Shown: piece after piece, positions 44,830 to 53,156 of the stretch
How the letters are laid out: the number at the start of each line of letters is the position of its first letter
Position numbering within the stretch: position 1 is the stretch's first letter
NCBI RefSeq assembly: GCF_000381925.1
Contig: NZ_KB907309.1
Location: 1,116,001-1,180,000 of the forward strand
Reading direction: 5' to 3'
Source of the DNA: Nocardia sp. BMG111209
Lineage (GTDB): Bacteria > Actinomycetota > Actinomycetes > Mycobacteriales > Mycobacteriaceae
DNA length: 64,000 nucleotides
Position numbers and translations under genes: made by a program
Notes under the pieces: generated by a model
What the model saw: only the letters and a program-made list of their open reading frames with translations
Databases searched by the model: none
What the model was told of the DNA's origin: nothing

Positions 44830-45402
44830 ATGGCGCGACCGAAGCAGTTCGACGAGGAGGGTGCCGTCGAGGCGGCGATGCGAGCGTTCTGGATCGCCGG
44901 CTACGACGGGGTGTCGACGCAAGAGCTGTGCCGGGCAACGGGTTTGGGCCGCAGCAGTATCTACAACACCTTCCGCAGCAAGCGGGACCTCTTCGAGCGG
45001 GCGCTGCGGCGCTACATGGCGGACAAGAACAGTGACACCTTCGCGCTGCTCGACGGCCCCGGCTCCGCGCGGGAGAAGCTCCGGATGTTGCTGTACGCGG
45101 TGGTCGACGCACCGGACGGCGATCCGCTCGGCTGTCTGGTCGTCAACGCCACTGTCGAACTGGGACAGCGCGATCCGGAGACAGCGCAGTTGTTGCAAGC
45201 CGATCTGCAACGCCGTCTCACCGCGCTGTCCACCACCGTCGCGGCGGGACAGCGCACCGGTGAGATCGCCTCCGGCCGCGATCCGATGGACATCGCGCAC
45301 TTCGTGGTCGCCACGATCGGCGGCATGCGGGTCGCGGCCCGCGGCGGCGCCGAACGCGCCACGCTGGCGGCGATCGCCGACGTAGCGCTGGCCGCCCTCT
45401 GA
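44830..45402 (+). CDS. TetR/AcrR-family regulator of the MFS pump
   Basis: 190 residues. HTH: VSTQELCRATGLGRSSIYNT (about 26-45), with the KRDLFERAL continuation; the C-terminal domain is of the TetR_C type in the YxaF/AcrR-like group. Very similar 22-bp sites lie 18 bases before this gene and 14 bases before the MFS gene 85 bases downstream, so it should repress both. Confidence 0.93.
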   Translation: MARPKQFDEEGAVEAAMRAFWIAGYDGVSTQELCRATGLGRSSIYNTFRSKRDLFERALRRYMADKNSDTFALLDGPGSAREKLRMLLYAVVDAPDGDPLGCLVVNATVELGQRDPETAQLLQADLQRRLTALSTTVAAGQRTGEIASGRDPMDIAHFVVATIGGMRVAARGGAERATLAAIADVALAAL

Positions 45403-45452
45403 CCCTCGGGTAGCCGAAAAGCGCGGCACCGCACCCGGTTTCGCTGCCCCGA

Positions 45453-45474
45453 TTTTGGACTGATCAATACAAAA
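45453..45474. promoter_or_regulatory. TetR operator B (upstream of the MFS gene)
   Basis: 22 bp starting TTTTGGACTGATCA and ending ACAAAA, the same length and register as operator A (17 of 22 or so positions agree). It ends 13 bases before the MFS start and just before AGGAGG. Confidence 0.75.
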
Positions 45475-45487
45475 CAGGAGGTATGCG

Positions 45488-46684
45488 ATGCCCGTGGCCG
45501 TCTACGTACTGGGCGCGGCGATCTTCGCCCAGGGCACCTCGGAACTCATGCTCGCCGGACTGCTCACCACGATCGCGGGCGATCTCGGCGTCACCGTACC
45601 CCGAGCGGGCCTGCTGATCTCCGCCTTCGCGATCGGAATGCTGTTCGGCGCACCAATTCTCGCGATCGCCACGGCCCGCTGGTCCCGGCGGTCCGCGTTG
45701 CTCACCTTCCTGGCGATCTTCGCCGCCGCGCATATCGTTGCGGCCCTGACCGATTCGTATGCGGTGCTGTTCGCCACCCGCATGGTGGCCGCCTTCGTGT
45801 ACGCCGGGTTCTGGTCGGTGGCAGCTGCCACCGCGGTGCACGCGGTCCCCGCGACGGCGCGCGGCCGGGCGATGAGCATCGTGGCCGGCGGCCTCACCCT
45901 CGCCACCGTCGTCGGCCTGCCACTGGGCACCTGGGCCGGTCAGCTGTGGGGCTGGCGGTCCGCGTTCTGGGCGGTGACGCTGCTGTCGGCGCTCGCCGCA
46001 CTCGGCGTACTGATCGCGGTACCCGAGGGCCGCCCCACCACCGTGCCACGCGTGCGCACCGAATTGCGTGCCCTGGCAACGGGTCCGGTGCTCCGGCTCT
46101 ACCTCACCACCATGCTCGCCACCGGCGCCGGCCTGGCCGTCTTCGGTTACCTCGGCGCCCTCCTCACGACGACGACCGGACTGTCCGCGGCCTGGGTCCC
46201 CGTGGTGCTGGCCGGTTACGGCGCCGGCATGTTCGCCGGTGTCGTCCTCGGCGGCCGATTCGCCGATGCTCACCCCCTGCGCACCCTCGCGATCGGCATC
46301 ACCGGCCTGACCCTGACCGTCGTACTCCTCGCACTGACCGCCCGGTACGCGATCGTGGTGATCCCCGCCGTGATCCTGTTCGGCATCGCCGGTTTCGTCA
46401 CCAACCCGGTCCTGAACAGCCGGGTGTTCACCCTGGCCCCCGCGGCCGCCACACTGGGCGCCGCCGGAAATGTGGCCGCCTTCAACGTCGGTATCACCGT
46501 CGGACCCTGGCTCGGCGGGCTGGCCCTCGGCGCGGGCCTCGGCTACCCGTCCGTTGCATGGATCGCCGCCGCCCTGGGCGCCGCCGCACTCACGACGGTC
46601 GGCTGGTCCCGGCTGTCCGACGCCGGGCCGGGGGAGTGCCCGACCGGTCGTGAGCCGGCAGTCGCGAGCTTGAACCCGACGTAA
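45488..46684 (+). CDS. MFS efflux transporter, Cmx/CmrA (chloramphenicol exporter) type
   Basis: 398 residues with twelve membrane segments. The N-terminal signature (FAQGTSELMLAGLL, then AFAIGMLFGAP) and motif C-like GGLTLATVVGLPLGTWAG match the Cmx/CmrA group of actinobacterial chloramphenicol efflux pumps. AGGAGG lies seven bases ahead of the ATG. A TetR gene upstream with a shared operator suggests drug-induced expression. The resistance spectrum cannot be predicted from sequence alone. Confidence 0.88.
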   Translation: MPVAVYVLGAAIFAQGTSELMLAGLLTTIAGDLGVTVPRAGLLISAFAIGMLFGAPILAIATARWSRRSALLTFLAIFAAAHIVAALTDSYAVLFATRMVAAFVYAGFWSVAAATAVHAVPATARGRAMSIVAGGLTLATVVGLPLGTWAGQLWGWRSAFWAVTLLSALAALGVLIAVPEGRPTTVPRVRTELRALATGPVLRLYLTTMLATGAGLAVFGYLGALLTTTTGLSAAWVPVVLAGYGAGMFAGVVLGGRFADAHPLRTLAIGITGLTLTVVLLALTARYAIVVIPAVILFGIAGFVTNPVLNSRVFTLAPAAATLGAAGNVAAFNVGITVGPWLGGLALGAGLGYPSVAWIAAALGAAALTTVGWSRLSDAGPGECPTGREPAVASLNPT

Positions 46685-46700
46685 CGTCAGGTCCTAGCGT
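46670..46700 (+). promoter_or_regulatory. MerR-type promoter with 19-bp spacer
   Basis: -35 TTGAAC (46670-46675), 19-bp spacer, -10 TAGCGT (46695-46700). The spacer contains the dyad GACGTAACGTC (46678-46688). The elongated spacer with central dyad is the hallmark of promoters activated by MerR proteins through DNA untwisting. The element overlaps the end of the MFS gene (its stop is at 46682-46684). Confidence 0.65.
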
Positions 46701-46728
46701 GGGCGGTGCACATCGAAGGAGGCGTCGG

Positions 46729-47346
46729 ATGTCCGAACGTGAATGGCGGGTGGGCGAATTGGCCCGGGAATCCGGCGTGACGGTGCGGACGCTGCACCAC
46801 TACGACCGCCTCGGCCTGCTGGTGCCGTCGTCCCGGACATCGGGCGGCCACCGCTGCTACACCCGGGCCGACGTCCGGCTGCTGCACCGCATCGTCGCCC
46901 TGCGCGGCTTCGGTTTCTCGCTCGACGACATCGCCGCCGTCCTGCGCGCCGAACCCGACCAGGACCCGCGGGAACTGGTCCGGCAGCAACTCGCCCTGAT
47001 CGGCGAACGCATCACCCGGGCCACCCTGCTGCGGCAGCGCCTCCTCGATGTGCTCGGCGGTCTCGATCGTGCGGTCGAGCCGTCGACATCGGAATTCCTA
47101 CGCCTGATCGAGGAGACGATCGCAGTGAATCAGCCTTTGACCCCTGAGGAATTCGCCCGCCTGACCGCGCGGCGCACCGAATACCTCCGGCAGTTGCGCC
47201 CGGAAGAACTTGCGGCACTGTCGGAACGGCGAGCGGCGGCCGCCGCCGCGATGAGTCCCGCCGACCGCGAACGACTGCGCGCCGAACGCGCCCGAATGAT
47301 GCCGCCCGGCTTCGGGATCGCGGATCCGGGCAGTACCGGGTCCTGA
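46729..47346 (+). CDS. MerR-family transcriptional regulator
   Basis: 205 residues. Winged-helix HTH: VGELARESGVTVRTLHHYDR with RCYTRADVRLL, then a long dimerisation helix and a C-terminal TipAS-like short region rich in Arg/Glu. AAGGAGG lies six bases ahead of the ATG at 46729. The promoter just upstream has MerR-type geometry, so it is probably autoregulated. No cysteine cluster of metal sensors is present; a drug or stress ligand is likelier. Confidence 0.9.
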   Translation: MSEREWRVGELARESGVTVRTLHHYDRLGLLVPSSRTSGGHRCYTRADVRLLHRIVALRGFGFSLDDIAAVLRAEPDQDPRELVRQQLALIGERITRATLLRQRLLDVLGGLDRAVEPSTSEFLRLIEETIAVNQPLTPEEFARLTARRTEYLRQLRPEELAALSERRAAAAAAMSPADRERLRAERARMMPPGFGIADPGSTGS

Positions 47347-47354
47347 CACCGGAC

Positions 47355-47383
47355 ATCGGCCGGGTTGCCCCAACCCGGCCGAT
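47355..47383 (+). terminator. Hairpin terminator of the merR-like gene
   Basis: Perfect 12-bp stem ATCGGCCGGGTT (47355-47366) with AACCCGGCCGAT (47372-47383), 5-base loop, eight bases after the stop. Confidence 0.75.
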
Positions 47384-47421
47384 AACCTGGTTCGGACCGA
47401 CCCGGACCGAGGCGGAGGCAG

Positions 47422-47763
47422 ATGAGCGAGACCGATCCGCACATCCACGTCGAGCGAAAGGTGCCGGCGGCCGGGCCCACCACCCGCAACCTGATCTCAT
47501 CGATGCTCGGCCGGGTGCCCGATGCGCCGAGCGTCGTCGTCACCGGCTGCGGCGTCCGGGCCCCCTACGCGATGACCTCGCCACACCCGGAAAGCGTCAC
47601 CTGCCTCGCCTGCCGGGAACACGCTCATCGGGAATACCTCCGCTTCGCCGAGCAGATCGAGCGACTGGGCCGCGGCCCGATGCCCGGCGTGAACCTCACC
47701 GCCGACCAGGTGGCCGCCGCGGTGGCACGGCTGCGAGACATCGCGAAGAAGTTCGCCGGCTGA
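47422..47763 (+). CDS. Hypothetical protein
   Basis: 113 residues. The middle contains GCGVRAPYAM and, 17 residues later, TCLACREHAHREYL, so three cysteines and two histidines could form a small metal site. The C-terminal half is helical (AAAVARLRDIAKKF). Good codon use and an upstream GGCGGAGGC support it as a real gene. No function can be assigned. Confidence 0.6.
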   Translation: MSETDPHIHVERKVPAAGPTTRNLISSMLGRVPDAPSVVVTGCGVRAPYAMTSPHPESVTCLACREHAHREYLRFAEQIERLGRGPMPGVNLTADQVAAAVARLRDIAKKFAG

Positions 47764-47796
47764 GGGAATCGTCGAAGTCGGCTGGCGGCGTGGCGG

Positions 47797-47910
47797 TGGC
47801 GACCGCTCTACGCCCGAGCCGCCCGGCGACTGCTCGCCCTGGCCGCCGTGATCCGGCACAACGCAAACATCGGCGCACCCGTCGAACGATCCCTCAACGC
47901 CGACGACCAT
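47797..47910 (+). pseudogene. C-terminal remnant of a transposase
   Basis: The plus frame after the previous stop reads RRLLALAAVIRHNANIGAPV and then ERSLNADDHW. The pattern LLALAAxIWHN...GAPVxRSLxAYDH is the usual C-terminal end of DDE transposases of the IS5/IS982-like kind; here W is R and AYDH is ADDH. Only the last 38 or so codons remain, with no inverted repeat recognised. It marks an old insertion between the MerR and sigma factor regions. Confidence 0.45.
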
Positions 47911-47966
47911 TGGAGTCGCTTGTCCAGCTGGGTGCGCAACGTCGAGTTGTGCGTGATTTGGGCGAA

Positions 47967-48827
47967 TCATGCGCATGCGATCTCCAGGTTGCGAAGCCGG
48001 TCCGGTTCGGCGATGACGTCGATGTCGGCAATCAGATCGCCCGCGAACGTGAAGACGAGCACCACCGACAGCCGCCCGTAGGGGGCCATCACCAAGCCCA
48101 CCTTGCCGTCGACCAGCGCGGTCTCGGTGAACAGCGCCCGCTGCATCGACGCCAACGCGGCCTTGGCGACTGTGGCGCCACCACGGATCATGACGGAGAC
48201 CGGGGTGGGGCCGACCGCCGGATCGGCGCGCAACACGACATTCGGATCGAGCAGCGCGACCAGTGCCTCGAAGTCGCCACTGCGACAGGCGGACAGGTAG
48301 GCGTCGACGGCATTGCGGCGGCGGGGTAGATCGGCGGGATCGGCGATCGGGGTGACTCCTTTCACCCGGCGACGGGCGCGACTGGCGAGTTGGCGGGTCG
48401 CGGCTGCCGTGCGCTCGATCATCGGGCCGATGTCATCGAAGGGCATGGCGAACATGTCGTGGAGGACAAAGGCAATGCGCTCGGCGGGGGTCAGCGTGTC
48501 GAGCACTACCAGCAGGGCCAGGCCGACGGACTCGGCGAGCATTGCCTCCTGCTCCGGATCGGCGGCTTCGGCGGGAGCCAGCTCGCGAGCGGGCTCGTCC
48601 AGCGGCTCCTCGCGGCGAGTCTCGCGGGACCGCAACATGTTCAGACAGACCCTGGCCACCACGGTGGTCAGCCAGCCCGCGAGATTGTCGATTTCCGCGG
48701 AGTCGGTGCGGTGGTACCGCAGCCACGTCTCCTGAACCGCGTCGTCGGCCTCGCTCATCGAGCCGAGCATGCGGTAGGCCACCGCGCGCAGATGTGGCCG
48801 CTGTTCCTCGAAACCCACCGTTGTCAC
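47967..48827 (-). CDS. ECF41-type RNA polymerase sigma factor (SigJ-like)
   Basis: 286 residues from the GTG at 48827 (GTG 48818 possible). Sigma region 2 (LRAVAYRMLGSMSEADDAVQ, about 13-32), region 4 (AFVLHDMFAMPFDDIGPMIE, about 119-138), then a C-terminal SnoaL/NTF2-like domain (about 170-286), which in ECF41 acts as a built-in regulator. The family hallmark NPDKL near the end appears as AEPDRL. The divergent oxidoreductase gene is the usual ECF41 partner, and a matching promoter lies between. No anti-sigma gene is seen, as expected. Confidence 0.9.
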   Translation of the reverse strand: MTTVGFEEQRPHLRAVAYRMLGSMSEADDAVQETWLRYHRTDSAEIDNLAGWLTTVVARVCLNMLRSRETRREEPLDEPARELAPAEAADPEQEAMLAESVGLALLVVLDTLTPAERIAFVLHDMFAMPFDDIGPMIERTAAATRQLASRARRRVKGVTPIADPADLPRRRNAVDAYLSACRSGDFEALVALLDPNVVLRADPAVGPTPVSVMIRGGATVAKAALASMQRALFTETALVDGKVGLVMAPYGRLSVVLVFTFAGDLIADIDVIAEPDRLRNLEIACA

Positions 48828-48848
48828 ATTCCTTCCATACGGGGGGTC
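48822..48848 (+). promoter_or_regulatory. ECF41-type promoter for the partner oxidoreductase
   Basis: TGTCACA at 48822-48828, 16 bases, then GGTC at 48845-48848. The known ECF41 promoter motif is TGTCACA-N16-CGTC, so the -35 is perfect, the spacer exact and the -10 differs by one base. It reads toward the gene at 48891 and overlaps the sigma factor start codon, so sigma expression and its target promoter are physically linked. Confidence 0.7.
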
Positions 48849-48890
48849 ATAACAGTAAGGCAATAGGCGATACGAACATCGGAGACAGTC

Positions 48891-49643
48891 ATGAGCGCAA
48901 CTATCCTGATCACCGGCGGTACCGGCGTCCTGGGCAGCCGGGTGGTGCCGCTGCTGCAGGACAAGGGCTACGCGCTGCGGGTACTCAGCCGGCACACCCG
49001 CGACAGCACCGACGGCGTCGAATACGTGGCTTGCGACTTGTTGAAAGACGAAGGCATCGACCGTGCGGTGGCCGGCGTCGAGATCATCCTGCACTTGGCG
49101 GGCAGCACCAAGGGCGACGACGTCGCCACCCGGAACCTGGTCGCGGCCGCGCAACGAGCCGGCGTGCGGCACATGGTGTACATCTCCGTCATCGGCGCGG
49201 ACAAGGTCCCGCTGGCCTGGTTCAGGTCCAAGCGCGGCGCGGAGCAGGCAATCGTCGACTCCGGTATCGAGTGGACCATCCTGCGCGCCGCCCAGTTCCA
49301 CGAACTCACCCTGAAGACCATCGCCATGATGGCCAAGATGCCCATCGTCCCCGCCCCCGGCGTGCGCATGCAGCCCGTCGACTCCGGCGACGTCGCCGCG
49401 CGTATTGCCGAACTCACCCTCGCCGCGCCGGCCGGACTGGTCGCCGACATCGCCGGTCCGACCGAATACGCCATGGCCGACCTCATTCGCGGCTACCTGC
49501 ACGCCACCGGCAAGCGTCGCCCGATCCTGTCCTTCGGCATGCCCGGCAAAGCAGGCAAGGCCTACCGCGCCGGCGACAATCTCGCACTCGCCGACGCCAC
49601 CATCGGCCATGGCACGTGGGAAGACTTCCTCGCCACCCACTGA
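48891..49643 (+). CDS. NAD(P)-binding oxidoreductase/epimerase (COE partner of ECF41)
   Basis: 250 residues, extended SDR/NmrA-like. The cofactor loop is ITGGTGVLGSRVV; then HMVYISVIGADKVPLAWF and a C-terminal substrate region ending HGTWEDFLATH. ECF41 sigma factors are genomically paired with carboxymuconolactone decarboxylases, oxidoreductases or epimerases (COE); this gene takes that role. The reaction is unknown. Confidence 0.87.
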   Translation: MSATILITGGTGVLGSRVVPLLQDKGYALRVLSRHTRDSTDGVEYVACDLLKDEGIDRAVAGVEIILHLAGSTKGDDVATRNLVAAAQRAGVRHMVYISVIGADKVPLAWFRSKRGAEQAIVDSGIEWTILRAAQFHELTLKTIAMMAKMPIVPAPGVRMQPVDSGDVAARIAELTLAAPAGLVADIAGPTEYAMADLIRGYLHATGKRRPILSFGMPGKAGKAYRAGDNLALADATIGHGTWEDFLATH

Positions 49644-49798
49644 AGGCCCAGACGAACAGGTCGTCGACCGTCGGATGAACAGGTCACCGATCGCGGTGGC
49701 GGTGACCGGCCGGTCGAGCCGGAGTTCGAGCTCAGCGAAATCGGTGCTCGATTCGATCCGGGCTTTCTCGGCCGGGCTCTGCAACCGGAATCGCTCGC

Positions 49799-51679
49799 CT
49801 AGGCCGCGGCCGGTTCCGGGGCGTCGGCGAACTGGGTGCGGTAGAGCTCGGCGTAGCGGCCGTCGGCGGCCAGTAGCTGGGTGTGGTTGCCGTGCTCGAT
49901 GATTCGGCCGTCCTCGACCACCAGGATCTCGTCGGCGTTGCGGATGGTGGCCAGGCGGTGCGCGATGACCAGGGAGGTGCGGCCGGTCAGGGCCTCGGTG
50001 AGCGCCTCCTGGACGGCCGCCTCCGAGGTGGCGTCCAGCGCGGCGGTCGCCTCGTCCAGCACGACCACGCGCGGCTGTTTGAGCAGGAGACGGGCGATGG
50101 TCAGCCGCTGCCGTTCACCGCCGGACAGCCGGTAACCACGTTCGCCGACAACGGTTTCCAGCCCGTCCGGCAGGCTCTCGAGCAGATCGGCCAGCCGGGC
50201 CCGGCGCAGCGCGTCCCACAGCTCGGTCTCGGTGGCGTCGGGCCGGGCCAGCAGCAGGTTCGCGCGGATGGTGTCGTGGAACAGATGGCCGTCCTGGGTG
50301 ACCAGGCCGACCGTGTCCTGCAGCGAACGGGTGGTCAGCTCCCGGACGTCGACGCCGTTCAACCGCACCGCCCCGGAGTCGACGTCGTACAGTCGCGAAA
50401 CCAGTTGCGCGATGGTCGATTTACCCGCGCCGGAGGAGCCGACCAGCGCGATCATCCGCCCTGGTTCCGCCCGCAGCGAGACACCGTGCAGCACCTCCTC
50501 GCCGCCGCGCGAGTCGAGGGTGGCCACATCCTCGAGCGAGGCCAGCGACACCTTGTCGGCCGAGGGATAACCGAAACGCACGTCGTCGAGCTCGACGGTC
50601 ACCGGGCCCGCCGGAACCTCCACCGCGTCCGGCGCCTGCACGATCAGCGGCTTCAGATCCAGGATCTCGAAGACCCGCTCGAAACTCACCAGCGCCGAGA
50701 CGATGTCGACCCGGGCCCCGGCCAGCGCGGTCAGCGGCCCGTACAGCCGGGTCAGCAACAGCGACAGCGACACCACCGCGCCCGCGTCGAGCTGACCGCG
50801 CAGCGCGTACCAGCCGCCCAGGCCGTACACCAGGGCGACCGCCAGTGCCGACACCAGCGTGAGCGCCGTCATGAAGGTGGTCTGCAGCATCGCGGTGCGC
50901 ACCCCGATATCGCGCACCCGGCCGGCGCGCACCGCGAAGGCGGCCGACTCCTGTTCGGGGCGGCCGAACAGTTTGACCAGGGTGGCGCCGGGTGCGGAGA
51001 ACCGCTCGGTCATCTGGGTACTCATATCGGCGTTCAGCTGATTGGCCTCGCGCTGCAGCCCGGCCGCCCGGACGCCGGTGCGCCGGGCCGGAATCATGAA
51101 CAGCGGCAACAGGATCAGGGCCAGCACGGTGACCTGCCAGGACAACCGCACCATCACCGCCAGGGTGAGCACCAGCGTGACGACGTTGGTGACCACTCCG
51201 GACAGCGTGGTGCTGAAGGCGCGCTGCGCACCGATCACATCGCTGTTGAGCCGGCTGACCAGCGCACCCGTACGGGTACGGGTGAAGAATGCGATCGGCA
51301 TCCGCTGCACGTGATCGAACACCGCGGTGCGCAGGTCGAAGATCAGTCCCTCACCGATCCGGGAGGACAGCCAGCGGATCAGGATGCCGAGCCCGGCATC
51401 GCCGATCGCGACCAGGCCGATCACGACCGCCAGCGTCACCACCGCCCGCGGCGCCGAATGGCCGACGATGTCGTTGACCACCTGCCCGGCCAGCACCGGA
51501 TTGGCCACCGCCAGCAGCGCCGAGGCGATACTGGCCACCAGGAACCCCAGCAACGAGGTCCGGTGCGGCCGCGCGAAACCGAGCATCCGCCGCGCCGTGA
51601 TCCCGGTCAGTCCGCGGGACCGCGCGGGTGCGTGCATATTTCGGTACAGCTGATTGCGCGCGACTGCTTCGATGTCCAT
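49799..51679 (-). CDS. ABC exporter, fused permease and ATPase
   Basis: 626 residues, type IV exporter half-transporter. Six membrane segments (about 40-325), then the ATPase with Walker A GSSGAGKST, Q-loop VTQDGHLFHDTI, signature LSGGERQR, Walker B VVVLDEATAALD and H-loop IAHRL. It would act as a homodimer; export of a drug, lipid or peptide is possible. The gene for a 34-residue peptide lies 241 bases upstream on the same strand, and a substrate relation is conceivable but unproven. Confidence 0.93.
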   Translation of the reverse strand: MDIEAVARNQLYRNMHAPARSRGLTGITARRMLGFARPHRTSLLGFLVASIASALLAVANPVLAGQVVNDIVGHSAPRAVVTLAVVIGLVAIGDAGLGILIRWLSSRIGEGLIFDLRTAVFDHVQRMPIAFFTRTRTGALVSRLNSDVIGAQRAFSTTLSGVVTNVVTLVLTLAVMVRLSWQVTVLALILLPLFMIPARRTGVRAAGLQREANQLNADMSTQMTERFSAPGATLVKLFGRPEQESAAFAVRAGRVRDIGVRTAMLQTTFMTALTLVSALAVALVYGLGGWYALRGQLDAGAVVSLSLLLTRLYGPLTALAGARVDIVSALVSFERVFEILDLKPLIVQAPDAVEVPAGPVTVELDDVRFGYPSADKVSLASLEDVATLDSRGGEEVLHGVSLRAEPGRMIALVGSSGAGKSTIAQLVSRLYDVDSGAVRLNGVDVRELTTRSLQDTVGLVTQDGHLFHDTIRANLLLARPDATETELWDALRRARLADLLESLPDGLETVVGERGYRLSGGERQRLTIARLLLKQPRVVVLDEATAALDATSEAAVQEALTEALTGRTSLVIAHRLATIRNADEILVVEDGRIIEHGNHTQLLAADGRYAELYRTQFADAPEPAAA

Positions 51680-51920
51680 CCGCCTGCTCCCTCTGGTCGC
51701 GGGTCCGCCCGGAGGCCATTCAACCCGTGACCACCGACACTAAGACCTGAACAAAGGTTGAGAGCAAATCTTTCCGCTCGATCCCCCGTTCGCGAAGAGC
51801 GAACAGAACGGCCGGTCAGCGGCGGATCCAGCGCCGCAGCGCATCCACCGTGTGCTCCGGCGCCGGGTTCCGCAGCGGATCGCCGCGCGGTAACCGCCGA
51901 CGGTGCGGCGGCCCCCGGGA

Positions 51921-52025
51921 TCAGCTGCCGAAGGGAAGTGTGCCCGGCGGGATCTGGTAGCCCGAGCTACCCGCGGCGACACTGCCCCAGGCGTTGAGGA
52001 GCGCATTCAGAATGTTGGTGATCAT
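51921..52025 (-). CDS. 34-residue peptide gene
   Basis: ATG at 52025 with a near-perfect GGGAGG seven bases upstream; stop at 51921. The peptide begins MITNILNALLNAWGSVAAGS and ends IPPGTLPFGS: a short amphipathic helix and a Gly/Pro/Ser tail, no cysteine, no signal peptide. Such small neutral peptides resemble in size the small porins and surface peptides of corynebacteria, but I see no clear family. It is upstream of, and co-directional with, an ABC exporter. The strong ribosome-binding site is the main support. Confidence 0.55.
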   Translation of the reverse strand: MITNILNALLNAWGSVAAGSSGYQIPPGTLPFGS

Positions 52026-52160
52026 GAGAGAACCTCCCGGTCGAGCGCCGGCCCTTCCGCAGCGGGCCGATCACCACACTCATCGCAGCCTGTGATCGTT
52101 CCGTTATCGAATTGCGGGGGTGGTGCCGGACACAAGGGTTCGACGTCGCAGAATGTGGCG

Positions 52161-53087
52161 GTGGAATCGAGGACCGGCGGGACGACGCGGACGGTGACGG
52201 CCGACCGGCCCATCGATCTGGCGCACACGCTCGCCCCGCTGCGCCGCGGATCCGGCGATCCGTGTCATCGGACCACCGCCGACGGCGCGCACTGGCGGGC
52301 CGCCCGGATGGCCGCCGGCCCGGTCACCTATCGGCTCACGCAGCAGGGGCCCCGCGAGATCGAGGCGCGGGCCTGGGGTCCCGGCGCCGCGGAATTCCTC
52401 GACGGATTGTCCGGGCTGCTGTGCCTGGACGAGGATCTCGCCGATTTCGAGCCGAGCCATCCGAAGATCGCCGAGGCGCATCGGCGGTTCCCCGGATTGC
52501 GGATGTTGCGCACCGGTCTGGTGTTCGAGGCGCTGGTTCCGGCGGTGCTGGAGCAGCGGGTGCACACCATCTCCGCGCGTGCCTCGTGGCGCAGCCTGGT
52601 GTGGCGGTTCGGTGAGCCCGCACCCGGTCCCACCCCGGCGCCGATGCGGGTGCCGCCGGATGCCGAGACCTGGCGGCACATCCCGTCGTGGGTCTACCAC
52701 CGGGCGAATGTGGATCCGCAGCGGTCCCGGACGATCGTGACGGCCGCGCGCATGGCCGGCAAACTCGAGCAGGCCGCGACGATGACCCCGGCGGACGCGG
52801 TGCGGCGGTTGTGCGCGGTGCCGGGTATCGGGGTGTGGACGGCCGCCGAGATCGCGCAGCGCGCCCTCGGCGATCCGGATGCCTTGTCGGTGGGCGATTT
52901 TCACCTCGCCGGGATCGTGGGCTGGACTCTGCTCGGCCGGCCGATCGACGACGACGAGATGGTCGAATACCTGGAACCGCTACGGCCACACCGCTATCGG
53001 GCCATCCGATTGCTGGAGATCGCCGGATTCGCGCACAAACCGAAGTTCGGGCCGCGTACCCCGCTGGTCGACCACAGCCGTATCTGA
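52161..53087 (+). CDS. DNA-3-methyladenine glycosylase (AlkA-like, HhH-GPD)
   Basis: Base-excision repair enzyme removing alkylated bases. 308 residues from the GTG at 52161 (GTG 52155 possible). HhH motif VPGIGVWTA (220-228) with the catalytic Asp246 in SVGDFHL, and EQRVHT (131-136) of the family. It lacks the iron-sulfur cysteines of EndoIII-type enzymes. The N-terminal region is AlkA-like. It stands alone between the peptide gene and the convergent sugar-transport operon. Confidence 0.88.
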   Translation: MESRTGGTTRTVTADRPIDLAHTLAPLRRGSGDPCHRTTADGAHWRAARMAAGPVTYRLTQQGPREIEARAWGPGAAEFLDGLSGLLCLDEDLADFEPSHPKIAEAHRRFPGLRMLRTGLVFEALVPAVLEQRVHTISARASWRSLVWRFGEPAPGPTPAPMRVPPDAETWRHIPSWVYHRANVDPQRSRTIVTAARMAGKLEQAATMTPADAVRRLCAVPGIGVWTAAEIAQRALGDPDALSVGDFHLAGIVGWTLLGRPIDDDEMVEYLEPLRPHRYRAIRLLEIAGFAHKPKFGPRTPLVDHSRI

Positions 53088-53156
53088 GACCCGTCATGTA
53101 CGTGAAGCACCGGCCGCATGACGATTTCGCGGGCGGTCACCGAGCACGGAGACCGT

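Noticed and set aside
48828..49784. Extension of the sigma factor gene to 605 codons
   Set aside because: The extra 319 codons run antisense through the oxidoreductase gene, which has clear family motifs on the plus strand.
49650..49798. A minus-strand stretch with protein-like sequence (AEKARIESSTDFAELELRLD) between two genes
   Set aside because: It has no start codon of its own with a ribosome-binding site and its only continuation is antisense to the oxidoreductase gene. It may be a tiny gene remnant, but nothing beyond composition supports it.
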